Shown here: positions 34,958 through 48,669 of the stretch, in pieces
Layout: every line of letters begins with the position of its first letter
Position numbering within the stretch: position 1 is the first letter of the stretch
Source of the DNA: Panagrolaimus kolymaensis
Lineage: Eukaryota > Nematoda > Chromadorea > Rhabditida > Panagrolaimidae
Length of the DNA stretch: 64,000 nt
Reading direction: 5' to 3'
Assembly: GCA_028622995.1 (NCBI GenBank)
Contig: JAJQJQ010000013.1
Location: 2,790,001 to 2,854,000 of the forward strand
Program-made: the position numbers and the translations under genes
The notes under the pieces: generated by a model
Seen by the model: the letters and a program-made list of their open reading frames with translations, nothing else
The model's database searches: none
What the model was told of the DNA's origin: nothing

Positions 34958-36570
34958 TTATTTAACAACGGGAGGTGGTGGTTTATTTCGTTCCATGCAA
35001 GCTTTAACAAATGCACATGCAACTGCATCTCCACAAATGTTTACACACGCTCTTAGACGGCCACTGAAATTTTTAAATCAAATTTGAAAAAAAATGAAAA
35101 AAACAACTCTTAAAAACTTACATTAACCAATCAACAGAAAAAACTATGCTAATATCATCAATGGGTAAACCAACCGCTGATAAAACTATAACCATTGTTA
35201 CAAGTCCACCGGATGGAATGGAAGCTGTACCAATGGAAGCTAAAATAGCTGTAATACTTACAGTTATCACTTGACCAAACGATAATGTAATTCCATTAAT
35301 TTGTGCAATAAATATAGGTGCTACAGCTTCATAAAGAGCTGTACCATCCATATTTATCATGGCACCCACGGGTAGAACAAATTTGGTGTAAGCTGCTTCA
35401 ATGCCAATGGTTTCTAAACATTGAAAAGTTATGGGAAGTGTAGCAGCACTTGATGAAGTTCCCAAAGCCGTTATAGCTGCAGGAAGGAGACTACGAAGAA
35501 ATTTATATGGATTTTTTCTTGATGCAATAAAATATATTAATGAAATAGTTCCAAATAAATGTAATAATAATCCTAAGATTACGGTAGCCATATAAAGACT
35601 TAAACTTTGAAGGGTTTTAGAAAGATCTTGAATTCCCAAAATTTTTGCTGCAATTAATGATGCAATTCCGATCGGAGCATACCACATAATTAATTTCACA
35701 AGAATAATTACAACATGATCTAAGGCGATGAAGATATCAGTGAGAGGTTTGCCCTTCTCGCCAAGATGAGACAAAGTTACTCCGACAGCCACGCAAAATA
35801 CAATTAAACCAAGAATATTTGTTCCATCGGTTTTATATATTTTTAAAACTATCATTGATTGAGGATCTGATTCATTTTGACGGATATATTTCGTTGAAGT
35901 TTGACGAAATGTACTTTCAATAATATTTTCAGGGAAAAGGTTTCTGAAAAATTTTATCTTTTGTCAAGTATATGAAAAATGAAAGACAAAATAAAAAAAT
36001 ACATAAAAAAACGTTAACTTTTTTATATAAATTTTTGTTGAATTTTGTGCGCAGAAAAAAGAAGTATTTACCTACCTAATAACATCCAAAAATTTATCCA
36101 CTCCACTAACATCATCTTTCTTTTCATTTTCATCAACCAAAGTTTTTCCTTTAATTGATGGATTTCCAGGATGAATAACTAAAACCAAAATAATTCCTAG
36201 GACCACTGCTAAAGTGGTGGTCATTCCATAATATAAAAATGCCCATTTACTTATTTTACCCGATTGTTTTGCATCAACTTGGGATAAACCTAAAAATTAA
36301 AAAAAAAAGAGTATTAAAAGTTGCAGCCTGCATCCAATAACAAAAGTAAAAATCACCCGAAATCAAACTTGCAACTATTAATGGTAAAGTAATTAATTTC
36401 AAAGAATTCATCAATATTTCACCCGGAAAATTTATATATGATATTATTTTAGGATCAGGATTAAAAATTCTTAAAATAAAACCCATTACAATTCCAAAAA
36501 ATACGCCACAAAGTGTAAGTATAAGTACAGCATTACTTTTCCAAGCTATCATGACTTTATTTAAATTCAT
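34958..36570 (-). CDS. SLC1-type Na+-dependent glutamate/dicarboxylate transporter
   Basis: Exons 36570-36357, 36289-36076, 35943-35122 and 35063-34958 join in frame to 451 residues. The start MNLNKVMIAWKSNAVLILTL is chosen because TM1 follows directly. Family motifs are clear: FPGEILMNSLKLITLPLIVA (TM2), GLIVFCVAVGVTLS, the hairpin HP1 serine stretch ALGTSSSAATLPITFQC, the TM7 motif NMDGTALYEA, HP2 ASIGTASIPSGGLVTMV, and VDWL of TM8 before GDAVACAFVK. These residues bind substrate and sodium in EAATs. Compared with animal EAATs the extracellular loop after TM3 is short, and the protein ends soon after TM8. Likely a plasma-membrane glutamate transporter related to nematode glt genes. Confidence 0.9.
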
Positions 36571-37167
36571 TGTAACCAAAGAAAAATATTTGTTAAAGTG
36601 AATCAAAAATAGTATTGATTTTGTTAAATCGAAAAGAAAAAAAATGCGGTTACAAAAAAAAAAATTTTTTTTTGCGAAACAATTTAAAATGTGAGAAAAA
36701 AAAATCAATGAAATCAAATTTTAAATTATGTATTTTTTGTGAAATTTATAATTTAAAATTAATCGGCTTAGTTATTTTTACAGCGGAATTCAGGGTTGAA
36801 TCATTTACATAATTATCTTTTTTTAACGTGGATAGGGAAAATTGGTTTAAAGTTTGTTATTTTATTTTTGGTTTGTTTTTTAGTTTGATTTCATTGTGCT
36901 CCAATGCAATTCTTTCTTTTTTTATTGTATGATTTTTGGTTTTTTTATAATAAACTTTTCATTACCAAGACAAATTTTTTTATTCCTTTCTAGCTTAACA
37001 GCAATTGTAAAATATTATTAAAAGTTTTTATAAAAAAAAGTTATTTATTCAACAATAAAGAGTCATTAAATTTTTCAATACTGTCGCGTGGCGTAGTGTT
37101 TGGCGCGACCAAAAGACAAAGCGAGAACATTGCTTTAAATCGATCTGGTGTCAAAAATGTTTTGATT
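36571..37167. other. Intergenic, no gene seen
   Basis: AT-rich promoter side of the transporter and 3' flank of the receptor to the right. A GC-richer patch at about 37080-37140 (GTGGCGTAGTGTTTGGCGCG) resembles a tRNA A-box, but no matching acceptor stem or B-box was found. Confidence 0.45.
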
Positions 37168-38470
37168 TTAAGCCCATTGTTTTTGTAAACCATTGAAATA
37201 TAAATTTCTTTGTAATTCTGTATCTTTTAACTTTTCTTTAAAATGAGGTGCAACGCGAGCAGAATAACAAAAACTAAAAAAATAACATTTGGATAATTAA
37301 TTTTTCCAGAAAAAATATTAAAAATTTTTACCAAAAAAATTTGCAAAATTTCTTGTTGCTTAGAATAAAAATTAATGGAACAATAAAGCAATAAAATGCA
37401 GTTAAAATATTAAAAACACAACTTCCAACAATCACTGGAATTAATTGTTGGCTAAAAACATATGAAAATTTGCATATTATAAAACTTTTATTTGAAATTT
37501 AAATAATTTCTTACGATTTATGAAAAACATTAAAAATTAAATATATAAGTGCCATAGTCGCTAATAAATAAATTGAATAAATTAAAGATAAATACGACAA
37601 AAATTTCATAGTCGCAATATTTTCTTGAATTTGAAATCGATATGAAAGAGTTGTGTGAATATCGTATTTTTGACCTTGCTTTTTATTGAAATATTGAAGA
37701 ACAATGAAACACTAAATGTTATAGTTTAAAAATATCTTTTAACCTTTAAAATTAAACTAACCAAAAGGAATAAAGCATTCATAGACAAAGTGATTCCAAG
37801 CATCGGAGACATATCGATTAAATTATATTGAGAAACTATTGTAATTCCTGATGAAACAAACCACTAAAAAAAATTTTATACAACACAAAATTTTATTTGA
37901 ACCTACCGGAAATACCATCAATAAAATTAATTTATAAAAAGTAAAATAATTTTCATAACTTTCTGCTTTTACCGTACTTTGAATCCTTTCAATAAAAATA
38001 GACAAAAGGTTGATGGAAAAAAATTCCACTAAACCATGATGAATATTTTCTAACCAATTTATTGTGGTTAAAGAATACATTGATTCGGGGTTTAGAATAT
38101 TTATGATGATTGCAAGTCTAAGAAAAAAAGGAATTAAATTTTTTATTTTAAAATTAAAAAATGGTTGCTTTGCAAAAAAATAAAGAAAAAATTTTTTTGC
38201 TCAAGTTTAGCTATTTAATTACCGTATGAAAATGAAGGAAATGTTTGCGACAAAATGATTACAAAATAAAATTCTCAGATTTAAATGGAAGACTTTGAAT
38301 TTCAAAGTCAATGCAATCACCAAAATTGAAAGCATCAACGCTTTCCCCAGGAATAAAATTTCAATGAAATCCAAAGCCAAAATATACCCAGAAGGCTTAA
38401 AATTAAATACTTCAGCAGAAAACTTAGAAAGATTTGATGCCATTTCTGCTGCAAGTGAATTATTGTCCAT
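37168..38470 (-). CDS. Srab-like 7TM chemoreceptor, copy 1
   Basis: About six exons. The first (38470 leftwards) encodes MDNNSLAAEMASNLSKFSAE, TM1 and VFHLNLRILFCNHF (loop 1 / TM2). The next carries NILNPES and SINLLSIFIERIQSTVKAES followed by YEN. Later exons carry FIVLQYFNKK, LSYRFQIQENIATMKFLSYL, QQLIPVIVGSCVFN and a tail ending QRNLYFNGLQKQWA. The H-x-N-x-R-I segment at loop 1 and an IERxxxTxxAxxYE motif at the end of TM3 are marks of the Sra/Srab class. Each intron is short and matches the copy at 48670-50726 in position. Membrane receptor, probably chemosensory. Confidence 0.75.
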
Positions 38471-39546
38471 TAAAAAAAATACAAGAAATAATATTTAAAA
38501 AAATTTGTTTTCCAAAACTAAAAATTAAAAAACCAAAAAAAGGGAGAAAGAATAAATTAAAATTTTTAAACAATAAAAGAAAAAATGAATGGGGTTTTAT
38601 TTTGAAAAAAAAAATATGGGTGGTTTTCATTTTTAAAAAAAAGTTTTAATTGTCCCTGAAAAATAAAAAAAGGAAAAATTCGTGAGAAATTAAATTTTTT
38701 TTATTGTTATTCAAAAAATAGGTGTTTTTTTATGGGTTTTAATAATATTTTATTAATTGGAATATGAAAATTTAAATTGTATTTTGTTGAGGGAAAGAAG
38801 CCATAAAAGAAAAGAAATGTTGTAAATCTTAAACAAAAAAGGCTATTTTTTTTATATATTTTTTAACTCCAAAACAAAAATGAAATATGGACATTTAAAT
38901 GTAAAAATAATATAGTTTTTTTGGAGAGAAGAGTATATTTTATTGATATTTTTGATGCAAATCTTACTTGAAAAAATTTATTACTATTAAGCTATGCCAG
39001 TGCCAAAATTATATAAACGTCATTTATGCATTTATAGATTTATTTTTTATTAATTAAACTTTAATTTCGTGTCACGAACGCATTTAAATAAAAGTCGTAA
39101 TAAGGCCACCCATAAATAAAACTATAAATCTGCCAAAAAAAAAGAAAAAAAATGTATTGGGTTCACGCAAGTTGATTCAATCTTTTTTTATGTGCAAAAG
39201 TACGAAAAAAAAACGCCAAAAAAGTAGGTAAGTATTTTTTGACGCAAATGCAATGGATAATGTCACGAAATGACATAAACTTATTTTGTAAAGTTAGACG
39301 AAAAAATAACTTTCTCAACTTTTGTCTTTTAGGCATTTTTTATACTAGTTGAAACAAAAAGTAAGGTGAAAAAGAAGAAAAAATCTGAAACTACACAAAA
39401 TTAAGTTTAAGCTGTAAAATTTTATTTTAGCATTTAAAGAACAAACAAAAAATAATAAAAAAGGTATACGAAATTCATTTTAAAAACAAAAAATATAAAA
39501 AAGGTAAGTTTATAATTTTTAATTTTTGGAAATATTTATTTTGGAC
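38471..39546. other. Intergenic, no gene seen
   Basis: AT-rich region between the Srab-like promoter and the 3' end of the LamG/EGF gene; the equivalent region in the duplicated block is 50727-51659. No supported feature. Confidence 0.5.
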
Positions 39547-42500
39547 TCATGGACGTGAATAATTCCCTCTTCCATCTCCAACGCATACGCATAAACACTT
39601 GCAACAACAACATAACAAAAGTATAATGGTCATCATAATTCCCAATTTTTTACGAAAAGTGTAAGTCGGTGATGGAATAATTTTACCCGAAATAATTTCA
39701 TCCGAAATTACAGCGGTAAAGTTTGCATTAAATTCTTTGGCTTCAAAGGTTACATTCCATGGTGGAAATTTGGTTGGGGGAAAAACTGAAAAATGAAGGT
39801 TTAGGATTGTTTGACTTTTATTTTATTTTAAATGTTTTACCTTTTTCTAAAAATCCTGAACATTTAGTTTGATTAAAAGTATACAAAGAATCTGGTTGGG
39901 TTCGGAATAACTTTGAAAGTTCATCATATTGATCGAAATATAAATCAAATAAAAAGAATTTTGTTGTTTCATTTAAATGAAAATCAATCAAGGCATCTAA
40001 AATATTATATTATAATTCTCAAAATTTAAATCTTTAAAAAATGTCAATTGTTAGTTTAAAAAAATTTTAGAGTTAAAATTAGCAATGCGATTAAAATATT
40101 TAACAACTTGTGGATTTTTTTTTCTAACCGATTCCCAAAAATTTGAAATCATGTTGGAACTTAAAGAGAGAAAATAAAAGGTTTTTAAAAAGTTTGGTTT
40201 CGATTTCGTTTTTTGATGCCGAGAAATTAAAAATATTTGCTCTGAATAAGAAGGGGGACTTACTCGACATACAACCAAAGTAATAATTTGAAATGGCTTT
40301 TTTCTTTAAAGCATGTTTTTTTTGCGTGTTATCCCCACCAAAAATATATTCTTTGATATCACCCAAATTCAACTTTAATTCCGGTGAAAAATGCCCATAT
40401 TGATTGTCAATTCTCACTCCGATAGGACCATATTTGTCGAAATCAATTTTACAAAAATGTCGATTTCCATCTCGAAAGTTATTGTAAAAACTAAGCTTAT
40501 TTGAATTATTATTTGTTGTTGATTCAATAAGAATATAATTCGATTTAGTTAAAGTTATTCGAATTTCTTTATTCTTTTCAAATACTAAAGTTGCTATTTG
40601 TTGGTCGGAATAAATTCCAGGTGTGGGAGAAAAAGCAAAATGAAAAGTTTGTGTTAAAGATTGGTGTTCAAAGGATTTAAATATTTTTGTAGCTTTTGTA
40701 TTGAAAATTAATTTATTTAATCCATTAAATGTAATTCCAGTGTCTAAAAGTAAAGAGTCTTATTATTTGAAAAGTTATTTTTTTTCTACTTTTTTTCTAT
40801 GAGGCCTAAAAGAGAAAACAACATACCATTTGAGCATGAATTCCCAATATAACTAGTTTTCGAACAGTCACATGTTGTTGATGATTCATTTTTCAAACTT
40901 AAATCATTGATACAATATCCATTATTATTGCAAATAGCTGTTGAATTGCATGTGGCACATCCATCTTGTATTCCAAAAGTATCATTATTGCTTGTATCAA
41001 CATTATTTTCACTTTTAATACAACCAGAAAAAGACGGCAAATATGTTTGATATCCTTCACCACTTAAACCATGGGGAACTCCACCAAGAAATCCATTAAA
41101 ATTCCAATCAAATCCATCAGGATTTATAAGACTTTTATGCTTTGGGGGCAAAACCATATCTTGATTATTTTTTCCAAAATTGCTAATTCGAATGGATCGC
41201 AAAGCTTTTCTTGTGTTTGGCATTTCACAATGTTGATTATCAACTGTCACGCGAATAATGTTATTTTTAATGACATTTAAATGAATCCTATGCCATTCCA
41301 TGTCATTATAATCTAAAAATTTTAATTTATTGTTCACAGAATTTAAAAGTATGTATATTAACGATATTTTGCGAAATTTAACCCTCGCATCTATATACCT
41401 ACCGATATGAGGTGGCGGAAAAACAGTACATGAAACAATTTCAGCGCTACCATTTCCTAAATAATCGGTTATAGAAAAAATTATGCGATTATCAGAAGCT
41501 AAATGAATCTGAAAGCAAAAACAAAAAATTGTAACGAAAATTTTTAATTTTAATTTGCATACCTGTGCCAAATTATTCGATTGATCATGAGAATAAAATA
41601 GCAATGCTTTCTTTTTATTTGTTTTAAAACTAAAATCAAATTCAGAAAAATGTGCCAACTCCAAATAAATAGGTTGATGTCGGACAATTTCTTCGTCAGT
41701 TTTAAATAAAGCATATGAATTTTCTCCATCAAAAGTATATTCAAATTCTAAAATAAAAAAAATTCAAAAATGGTTTTCATGAAAATTTATTAGTCGAAAA
41801 CCTACCTTTATATTTTTCCCTTACACAGCCGCATATTGTTCCACCAGTAATTAAATTTTCTGTGCAACTTGTGTTACACGATGACCACATATTTGCTATG
41901 CTAAAAATCAATGTTACAAAAAAAGCTATGAAATGTTTGAAAAGTAAAACTTCTTTGCTCGAACTTTAAAATAAAATAAAAAAAGAAACTTACCATGGAC
42001 TTTCACATTGATTAGAACAATCATTTCTAAAAATTCCATTTTGTTCAAATTTTTTAATATCGATTAAAGTTCCATAATTAAAAATATTTTGTATGCATCC
42101 AATAAAGCCATAATTATCCAAAAATTGCCCAAAGGTAATATTTTTTGGTGATTTCAAATCAATCATATCGTTGTTGTAGGGAAAAATATGATAAAGTAAA
42201 TCAATGGAAAATCGAATTTCCTTATCAGTAAATTCAAAAATTATTTTATGCCATTTTTTGTCATTTAATCTTAAATATTTAATAAAAATAAAAAAAAATT
42301 ATTTCAATGGAAGAAAAAAGACTTTAAGCTTACATATATTTCGGAGTGATAAGCGTCATTGTTTCACTTTCGTTATTATCAGTTTCGTGTCTCAAAGTGA
42401 CGGTATATTCATTTTCAATTGAAATCATAAATTTCTGATTAAAGTCAAAAATTGCACCCACATTTTCGATGGAATTTTGAAAAGTTCGAAATTCAAAAGA

Positions 42501-43841
42501 AAAAAACTATTAATATTTAAGTTTTCATATGTTAATGAGGAATTTAAAGATAAAATCGCAACAGAATTTGATAACACTAAAAACAAGGGTAAAAAATAAA
42601 AAACAAGCTCCATGATAACTTTTTAGGTCTTTTCTAAATTTTTTGTAAAAGTGGCTTCAACAGCAAGGAAAACGTAGTCCCTAATTCATACTTTTTTAAC
42701 AAAATAAAAATGTTTTATGAAAGTTAGGAAAGTTTTAGAAATTTTTAAAATATCACCAGAAAATGCTTAGGATTTATATGAAAAAAAGTAATCATAACTT
42801 TTCTTTTAGTTTTGAAAATTTTATTGGATGAATATTTAATTCCAAAATAACAAAAAAAGAAAAGTCTTCTTACCACTACTACATTTTAAAGGAGATAAAT
42901 CCATTTTTGAATATGATTCATTTGAAAGATATGGACTTTGAACCAAATAAATAGATTTAATTCCGGCTAAATTTTTAAATATTCCCATTTCATTTAATTT
43001 TTGTCCAATTTTATCACATTTAAATGAACGATCCTCTAAAACAAATTTACTTTAAAAACTTTGAATCATATATGTAATTTTTTTCCATACCATAACAATG
43101 ACGAGGAAACCATTGCCCTCGAGTGTCTAGACATAAAAAATAATAATTTTCCAAATACCTAATTTTTTGGTCGGAATATTTAAATGATTCAAACCAAGAT
43201 AAATTTCCTTTAAAATCCCATGGAGAGTTATAACAATCGACATTAAGTTCTTGGGAACAATTTTTGGAATAGGACGTTAAAAATTTGAGATGTTCATTTG
43301 AAAAGTGCCTATAAATAAAACAAATTTAATTTAAATTATTCCCTTCAAGACAAGGAATTTTTATTACTTGTAACTAATTTCATAAAATTTATCATAATTT
43401 TCATTTAAATCACGAATAGGAAAATATTTAGGCATGTTATGTTCAATTACAATATCTCCCGTTTCATCGCAATATGCCCATGTTGGCGAAAGAGGTCCCG
43501 AACCATCTATATCCAATTGATAAACTCCAGGTTTATAATTTTTTTGGAAATTATAAATTTCTGAACAACTTTGAAGAAAGATAACTAAAACATTCGAAAC
43601 ATTTATTAAATAAAAATTTATTTTTTAAATTTTTTTACTTACCAAAATCACAAAAAGCTCCAGCATATCCACTTTTACAAATGCATGTGACATTTGAAAA
43701 GGCTTGTTGGTTAGGAACGCATTTTTCGGCATTGAATCCGCATAAAGCTTTTGCTTTAGGAGAACACAAATAAGTAGAAGAAATTGCTAGAGAAACGACG
43801 AAAAGCGCAGTAAAAAATAATAATACTTTTAGCAAATTCAT
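39547..43841 (-). CDS. Neurexin/contactin-associated-like LamG and EGF membrane protein
   Basis: A many-exon gene. The start is ATG at 43839-43841 with signal peptide LLKVLLFFTALFVVSLAIS. An EGF-like domain (LCGFNAEKC..TCICKSGYAGAFCDFG) is followed by a fibrinogen-like stretch (GVYQLDIDGSGPLSPTWAYC), a region with paired Cys, and LamG 1 (FEFRTFQNSIENVGAIFDFN through GFIGCIQNIF). LamG 2 (DFSFKTNKKKALLFYSHD through SFSGCIKS), an EGF (CNSTAICNNNGYCIND), and LamG 3 come next. The last exon has one membrane segment (LGIMMTIILLL), a Cys cluster and a short basic tail ending GNYSRP. This order suits CASPR/neurexin-like adhesion proteins such as nematode itx-1 or nlr-1 types. A one-base shift in an A7 run at 42500-42506 interrupts LamG 1. 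The exact exon set is uncertain there. Confidence 0.75.
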
Positions 43842-44965
43842 AATTATGGTTTCTGTAAAAAGGTACACCAAAATATCAGTTATTATAAAAGCAAACGAAA
43901 ACTCGCAATGTGAAGTTTTTCAAAAACTGACGCAATATTTTATACGAAAAAATCTGGACAGATTTTGAAATTTTTTTCGTTTATTGTCACATAATCGAAG
44001 AAGAAAATAAAAAATGATGACGATTCACAAAAAAATGAGGCAACAACCAACAACAACAAAATGGAAGTCAAAAATTGCTTGAGTCATTTATTTTATTCGT
44101 TATCTGAGTTTCATTTCATTTTAGCAGGTCATTTAATTTTTATAGAAAAAAATTTTTTAAAAGCAAATAAAGAAATTTAGAAAGTGATAACTCTTTCTTT
44201 CTTTTTATGTACAATGATTTAAAACACTTTATCAGAAGAACCAAAGAGGCGCAAATTTTTCTTAATTAATCGGAAATTAAAGCATTGTAAAGTGATATAT
44301 TTTTTACATTAAAATAAAAGACCGTGTTTTAATTTTTTCTGGAAGTTTATTAACGAAAAAGAAAGATTACATTAGAAAAAAGGGTTTATCTTTTTTGTTT
44401 GTTTTAATTTTTAGATAGATGACTGTACTTTCAATTTTACTCTAATGATGTCATATTTTATGTTTGTTGAGATTTTTGTGCAAATTTTAGTTACTAAAAT
44501 CGTTAATTATTTTTAAAAAAGTTTAAAAGTTAACAAAATATGGTAAAAATAAAGTTTAATCATTTTCAATTTTTTTGCGGCAATTTTTAATTTTTAATAA
44601 ACATCTTCCACAAAATTGAAAAAAAAAATTTCTCCTTTCAAGAAACATTTTTTAAAAAATGCACAAAGAAAGTTTTTTTGGCGCAAAAAAAATTCGATCA
44701 TTGTTTAAGGATAAAGTTGCATGGATCTTTTTTCCAAGAGCAATAAGAAAACAAGATGACCTAGAACCTCTTACTTAAAACCCTTAAAACTTTTATTGAG
44801 GATGGCTGTGTTAATAAAAATTGATTTTTTGGATAAACCTTTCTGTTCTGTGTGGGTGAAAAAAAAATACACTTCTATTTTTCTTGAAGAAAAAAAATCT
44901 TATCTGCCATTATTATTTTTTAGTTTCTTTTTTTTCTTTCATTCTCTATAAATTTTCATAACTTT
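43842..44965. other. Intergenic between divergent genes
   Basis: AT-rich, 5' flanks of the LamG/EGF gene and of the zinc-module gene. No gene supported. Confidence 0.5.
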
Positions 44966-47900
44966 ATGATGAAGAAAACCCAACTAATAATTATTAAAGA
45001 TGACTCAATTATGGAAAACAAAGGTTCGTGCGAAATTCAAATAAACACAATATCCAAATATTTTATGATTGATCCCATCGATGAAAATGTTAAACCTATT
45101 TCTATTAGCTTTGAAAGTCAACTGGTTCAAGAAGGAGTAAGTCACCCCTATTTTTTATTTCCATTAAATTTACTCTTTTTATTTATTTTTATAGAATATT
45201 TTATTGGTATTTTCTGCTGATAAATTTTATAAATTAGCATTAATTTTTAATAATGTTAGTGCTTGTTCAAAAGTTTATTCGTGGGTAAAAAAGGATGAAG
45301 TTGTTGGAATAGATTCACAAAATGCATTTATGGAACTTTTTCTTCTCCCTATTGTTAAAACTATTTTACAAACAGGAATAATGTTTTTTAAACAAATTAT
45401 TTTTGATTTAGCTGGTTTATTGGATGATAAAAAGAGAGATGAACTTAAAACTCTTTTATCCAAAAACAAATTGCAATATTTACTTTCAGCAAATATTAAA
45501 GCAGAAGTGTTTGAAGATGAAGAAGAAAATGTGAGGTAAGAATTTTTTTTAAATGTTTGTTTCATGATTAAAATTAGGATTAAAGTCCACTTTTGTTTTT
45601 GCCGTTTTTAAGAAATTATTAATCTAATTTTTTAAATTTTTTTTAGACCATGTGTCTCGACAAAAAGGCCTGCAAACAAAATTACAGATTATTTTAACGT
45701 TAAATCAGGCATAAAAAATGAAGGAAATGATGATAGTTATGAAGAAAATACAGAACAAGATAGTTGCAAAAATAATGAAAATGAGAAAAATGAAGGGTAA
45801 GTTTTTTTTTATTAACTATCGTATATTTTTTTACTACATATATACAATGCTTGACATCCAACCGAAGTCAAAATAGTCGTTTGAAACAGTTTGTAAAACA
45901 GTTTGTAATCGGTTGACACCGATCGATGATGTAAAACACACACACACAAGTTTTTCTTATTTCTGCTTTAAATAATAATGCCTTAATTATATTAACAGCA
46001 ACTAAACCATGGCAGATACAAAAAGCTTTTTTTAAAACATTTTTATTAAAATTAAAATAGTATTTAACACAAAGGAAATCGACTTCGTTTCAGCATTATT
46101 ATCACATGCTATAAATTGATATTTTTAAAACCAAATTCTTTGCACTTTTCTGCCGTTGCAAAAAGAAATAAAAAAATAAATACAGTGGAATTAATTCCAA
46201 TCAAAAGGTTGACGGCGATATTTTCTATTTTAGCATTACTACACGTTCAAAATAAAATTTGCAAAGAAAAGCATTGTCATTATCGCCCTATTTTTATAAA
46301 TAACTTTGCCTTAATTTCTCTTTGTCTTTGACCCATTTTTTGCAAGAAAAAAAAATTCAAAAATCAAGAGAAATCCTGGGAATGCATCGCACCGTGCCAA
46401 ACGCTTAGACTATTTTGACTTCGTGTGGGTGTCAAGTCATGCTTGGTATGGGATAATAATACTTTAGTGACCAAGTAATTAAGAAACGAAAATATTCACA
46501 AAGAGTTTCAAAAGTTTCCTTAACATTAATTCATCCATCATTATTTGAAATGATTACATGTAAAAAATATGGTGAAACCAAATTATTTTTATTAATTTTT
46601 ACTTCCAAGAATAAAACACATTATTATGAATATATTTGGTGGAAATCAACTAAGAAATATCATTGTAATGGATGTTCTAATAAGCGATCATTAACTGCAA
46701 TTGTATCAAAAAATTTTAAAAATGAAAATATTGTAAAAATAAATCAACTTGAACATTTTTGCAAGCCAAAAGAATTCAGTCGTAATTATTATGCTGATAG
46801 CCCAATAATCTTTAAACCTGGATATGAAATAGTTGAAAAAGTTGTTAATGGAATATCAAGGCAAACAATAATAGTATTTGCTTCAAATGATCGAGAATTT
46901 GCTTACACTTTTACATATCATATTAAAAAGCGATACTACTTTTGCTCAAAATGTGAAGGAAAAAAACATTATATTCTAGCTAAAATATGCTATGATGATG
47001 AAAAAAAACAAGAATATATAACCTTTAACAATACTCATCATGTATGTGAGCCAGCAAAATATATTCCAGAAAAATATGAACCTAAAAAAATTATTAAATC
47101 CTCTCAATATGAATTTACAAATCGAATAAGCAATCAAAAAATTGTTAAACGATTAATAATTTTTTGCAGCGATGATAGAAGTTTATGTTATGAATATTTT
47201 AAATATCAAGATAATGATTATATTTGTCATACATGTCATCACAAAATGAAAAAATATATAAATGCAAAGATTATTTGTGATGAAAAAACTGGAGAAGATT
47301 ATATAGAGCTAAGTCATACAAAGCATTTATGCCAACCAATCAAGTATGTTCCGGATGATTTGGAAAGAAAAATAATTAAAAAACCCAATTTTCTTATTGA
47401 AGAATATAAAAAATATGATGGAAGTGAGCGAAAACGTTTAACTATTTTTATTGATGAAAATCAAACTTTATGTTATTTTTTTCATTATTCAAATCCCAAC
47501 AAAAAATATGTTTGCAATGGATGTGACACAAAAGTATTACGAAAAAGCACATATGCAAATTTTTTTGTTAATGAAGTTGGTGAAGAATATATTCAAATGG
47601 GTGAAAGTGAACATAGCTGTGAACCACAAAAATACGTTCCAATAAAAGATGGAAATCAAATAATTAAAAAACCAAATTTTAAATTAGAAAATTTCACTCG
47701 CATCGATGGATTTGTTTGTAAATATTTAACAATTTATGATTCTAATAACTCAAATTTATGCTATAAATTTTATTTTTTACCATCAAAAAATTGGTTTATT
47801 TGTTATGGATGTGAAAAGTTACACAGATATTTTACAGCCAAATTACATCATGAAGAAGAAAATGGAGAAGAATATATTGAAATTTATCAAGGTCATCATG

Positions 47901-48196
47901 TTTGTAAACCTGAATTGGAAGTTCGAACTTTGTTGAAAGAAGAATTTGAATTAACTTTTGAAAAAGGCTGCAGTGTTCCAAAAACTATAATTATTTACAC
48001 CGATAATAAACGAAAGTATTATGAATTTTTTTATAACAATGGAAATTGTTACACTTGTCGTGGATGTAATCATTTAACTTTATCTGGAACAAAAGGAGGC
48101 AGTAAATCTTATATTCGGTTACTTGAAAATGAAATTAAAGATTATTATGTGAAAGCTGGCGAAATCACCCATATTTGTCAACCATTTATATTTTAA
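44966..48196 (+). CDS. Multi-module C2HC zinc-binding protein, complete paralog
   Basis: Exons 44966-45136, 45195-45535, 45647-45796 and a long last exon (from about 46490, certainly open from 46550) to 48196. A further small exon in 45800-46490 is possible. The N-terminal region (about 170 residues) matches the gene at 1-3553 (SISFESQLVQEG against SIPFESECVKQH, and the NILLVFSADK block). An acidic linker precedes six modules, ending HFCKP, HHVCEP, KHLCQP, EHSCEP, HHVCKP and THICQP. Each has an earlier CxxC (CNGC, CSKC, CHTC, CNGC, CYGC, CRGC) and a GEEYI-type strand. The paralog has at least eight modules, so copy number has changed by module gain or loss. Modules probably bind zinc; DNA or RNA binding is inference. 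A MITE lies in the intron before the last exon. Confidence 0.75.
45845..46446. mobile_element. TA-flanked MITE, long form
   Basis: The ends are CAATGCTTGACATCCA and, inverted at the right, CCAAGCATGACTTGACAC, each with a following TCAAAATAGTC block, and TA stands outside both ends (45843-45844 and 46447-46448). The ~600-bp interior has no coding frame. It sits in an intron of the zinc-module gene and shares its ends with the element at 56184-56459. Confidence 0.7.
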
Positions 48197-48669
48197 ACAA
48201 TCAAAAAATTTTTTTATTTATTCTTTTTTTGCTTAAATTTTATGTATGTATTTTACAACTTCAAGGTTGTTTTAATTATATAATAAAAAGTAAAATTTAA
48301 TGGAAAAAAATTTCAATAGGAATCACAAGTAAAAAAAGTTAATTGAAAGTAGATGAAACTTTACCCATTAAAACACCCAATTTCATTGTGATTTTGGAAA
48401 GAAATTAGGGGTTTAATAATCAAAAAATTGCCTAATTGTCCTTATGTGGATAGAGCTAACCGGTAGTATTTTGTGTGCAACATATTCAAAATCATTTGGT
48501 ATTTCATAAATCACTACTATCGCCATCAACGCAGTTATTTTCTTTTTCCTTTTCATTATTGAATTGGAGTTCATAAAAGAATTCCAATGGACTTTCTTCC
48601 ATGGCTCTTCGTTCCTGAGCGTAATTGGAAATTACAGAATATTTTTTTGTTTTTAAAAATAGATTTAAT
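48197..48669. other. Convergent intergenic region
   Basis: 3' flanks of the zinc-module gene and the second Srab-like receptor. Nothing further seen. Confidence 0.5.

Noticed and set aside
37080..37150. Possible tRNA (A-box-like GTGGCGTAGTGTTTGG)
   Set aside because: No matching acceptor stem, anticodon loop or B-box (GGTTCGANNCC) could be paired.
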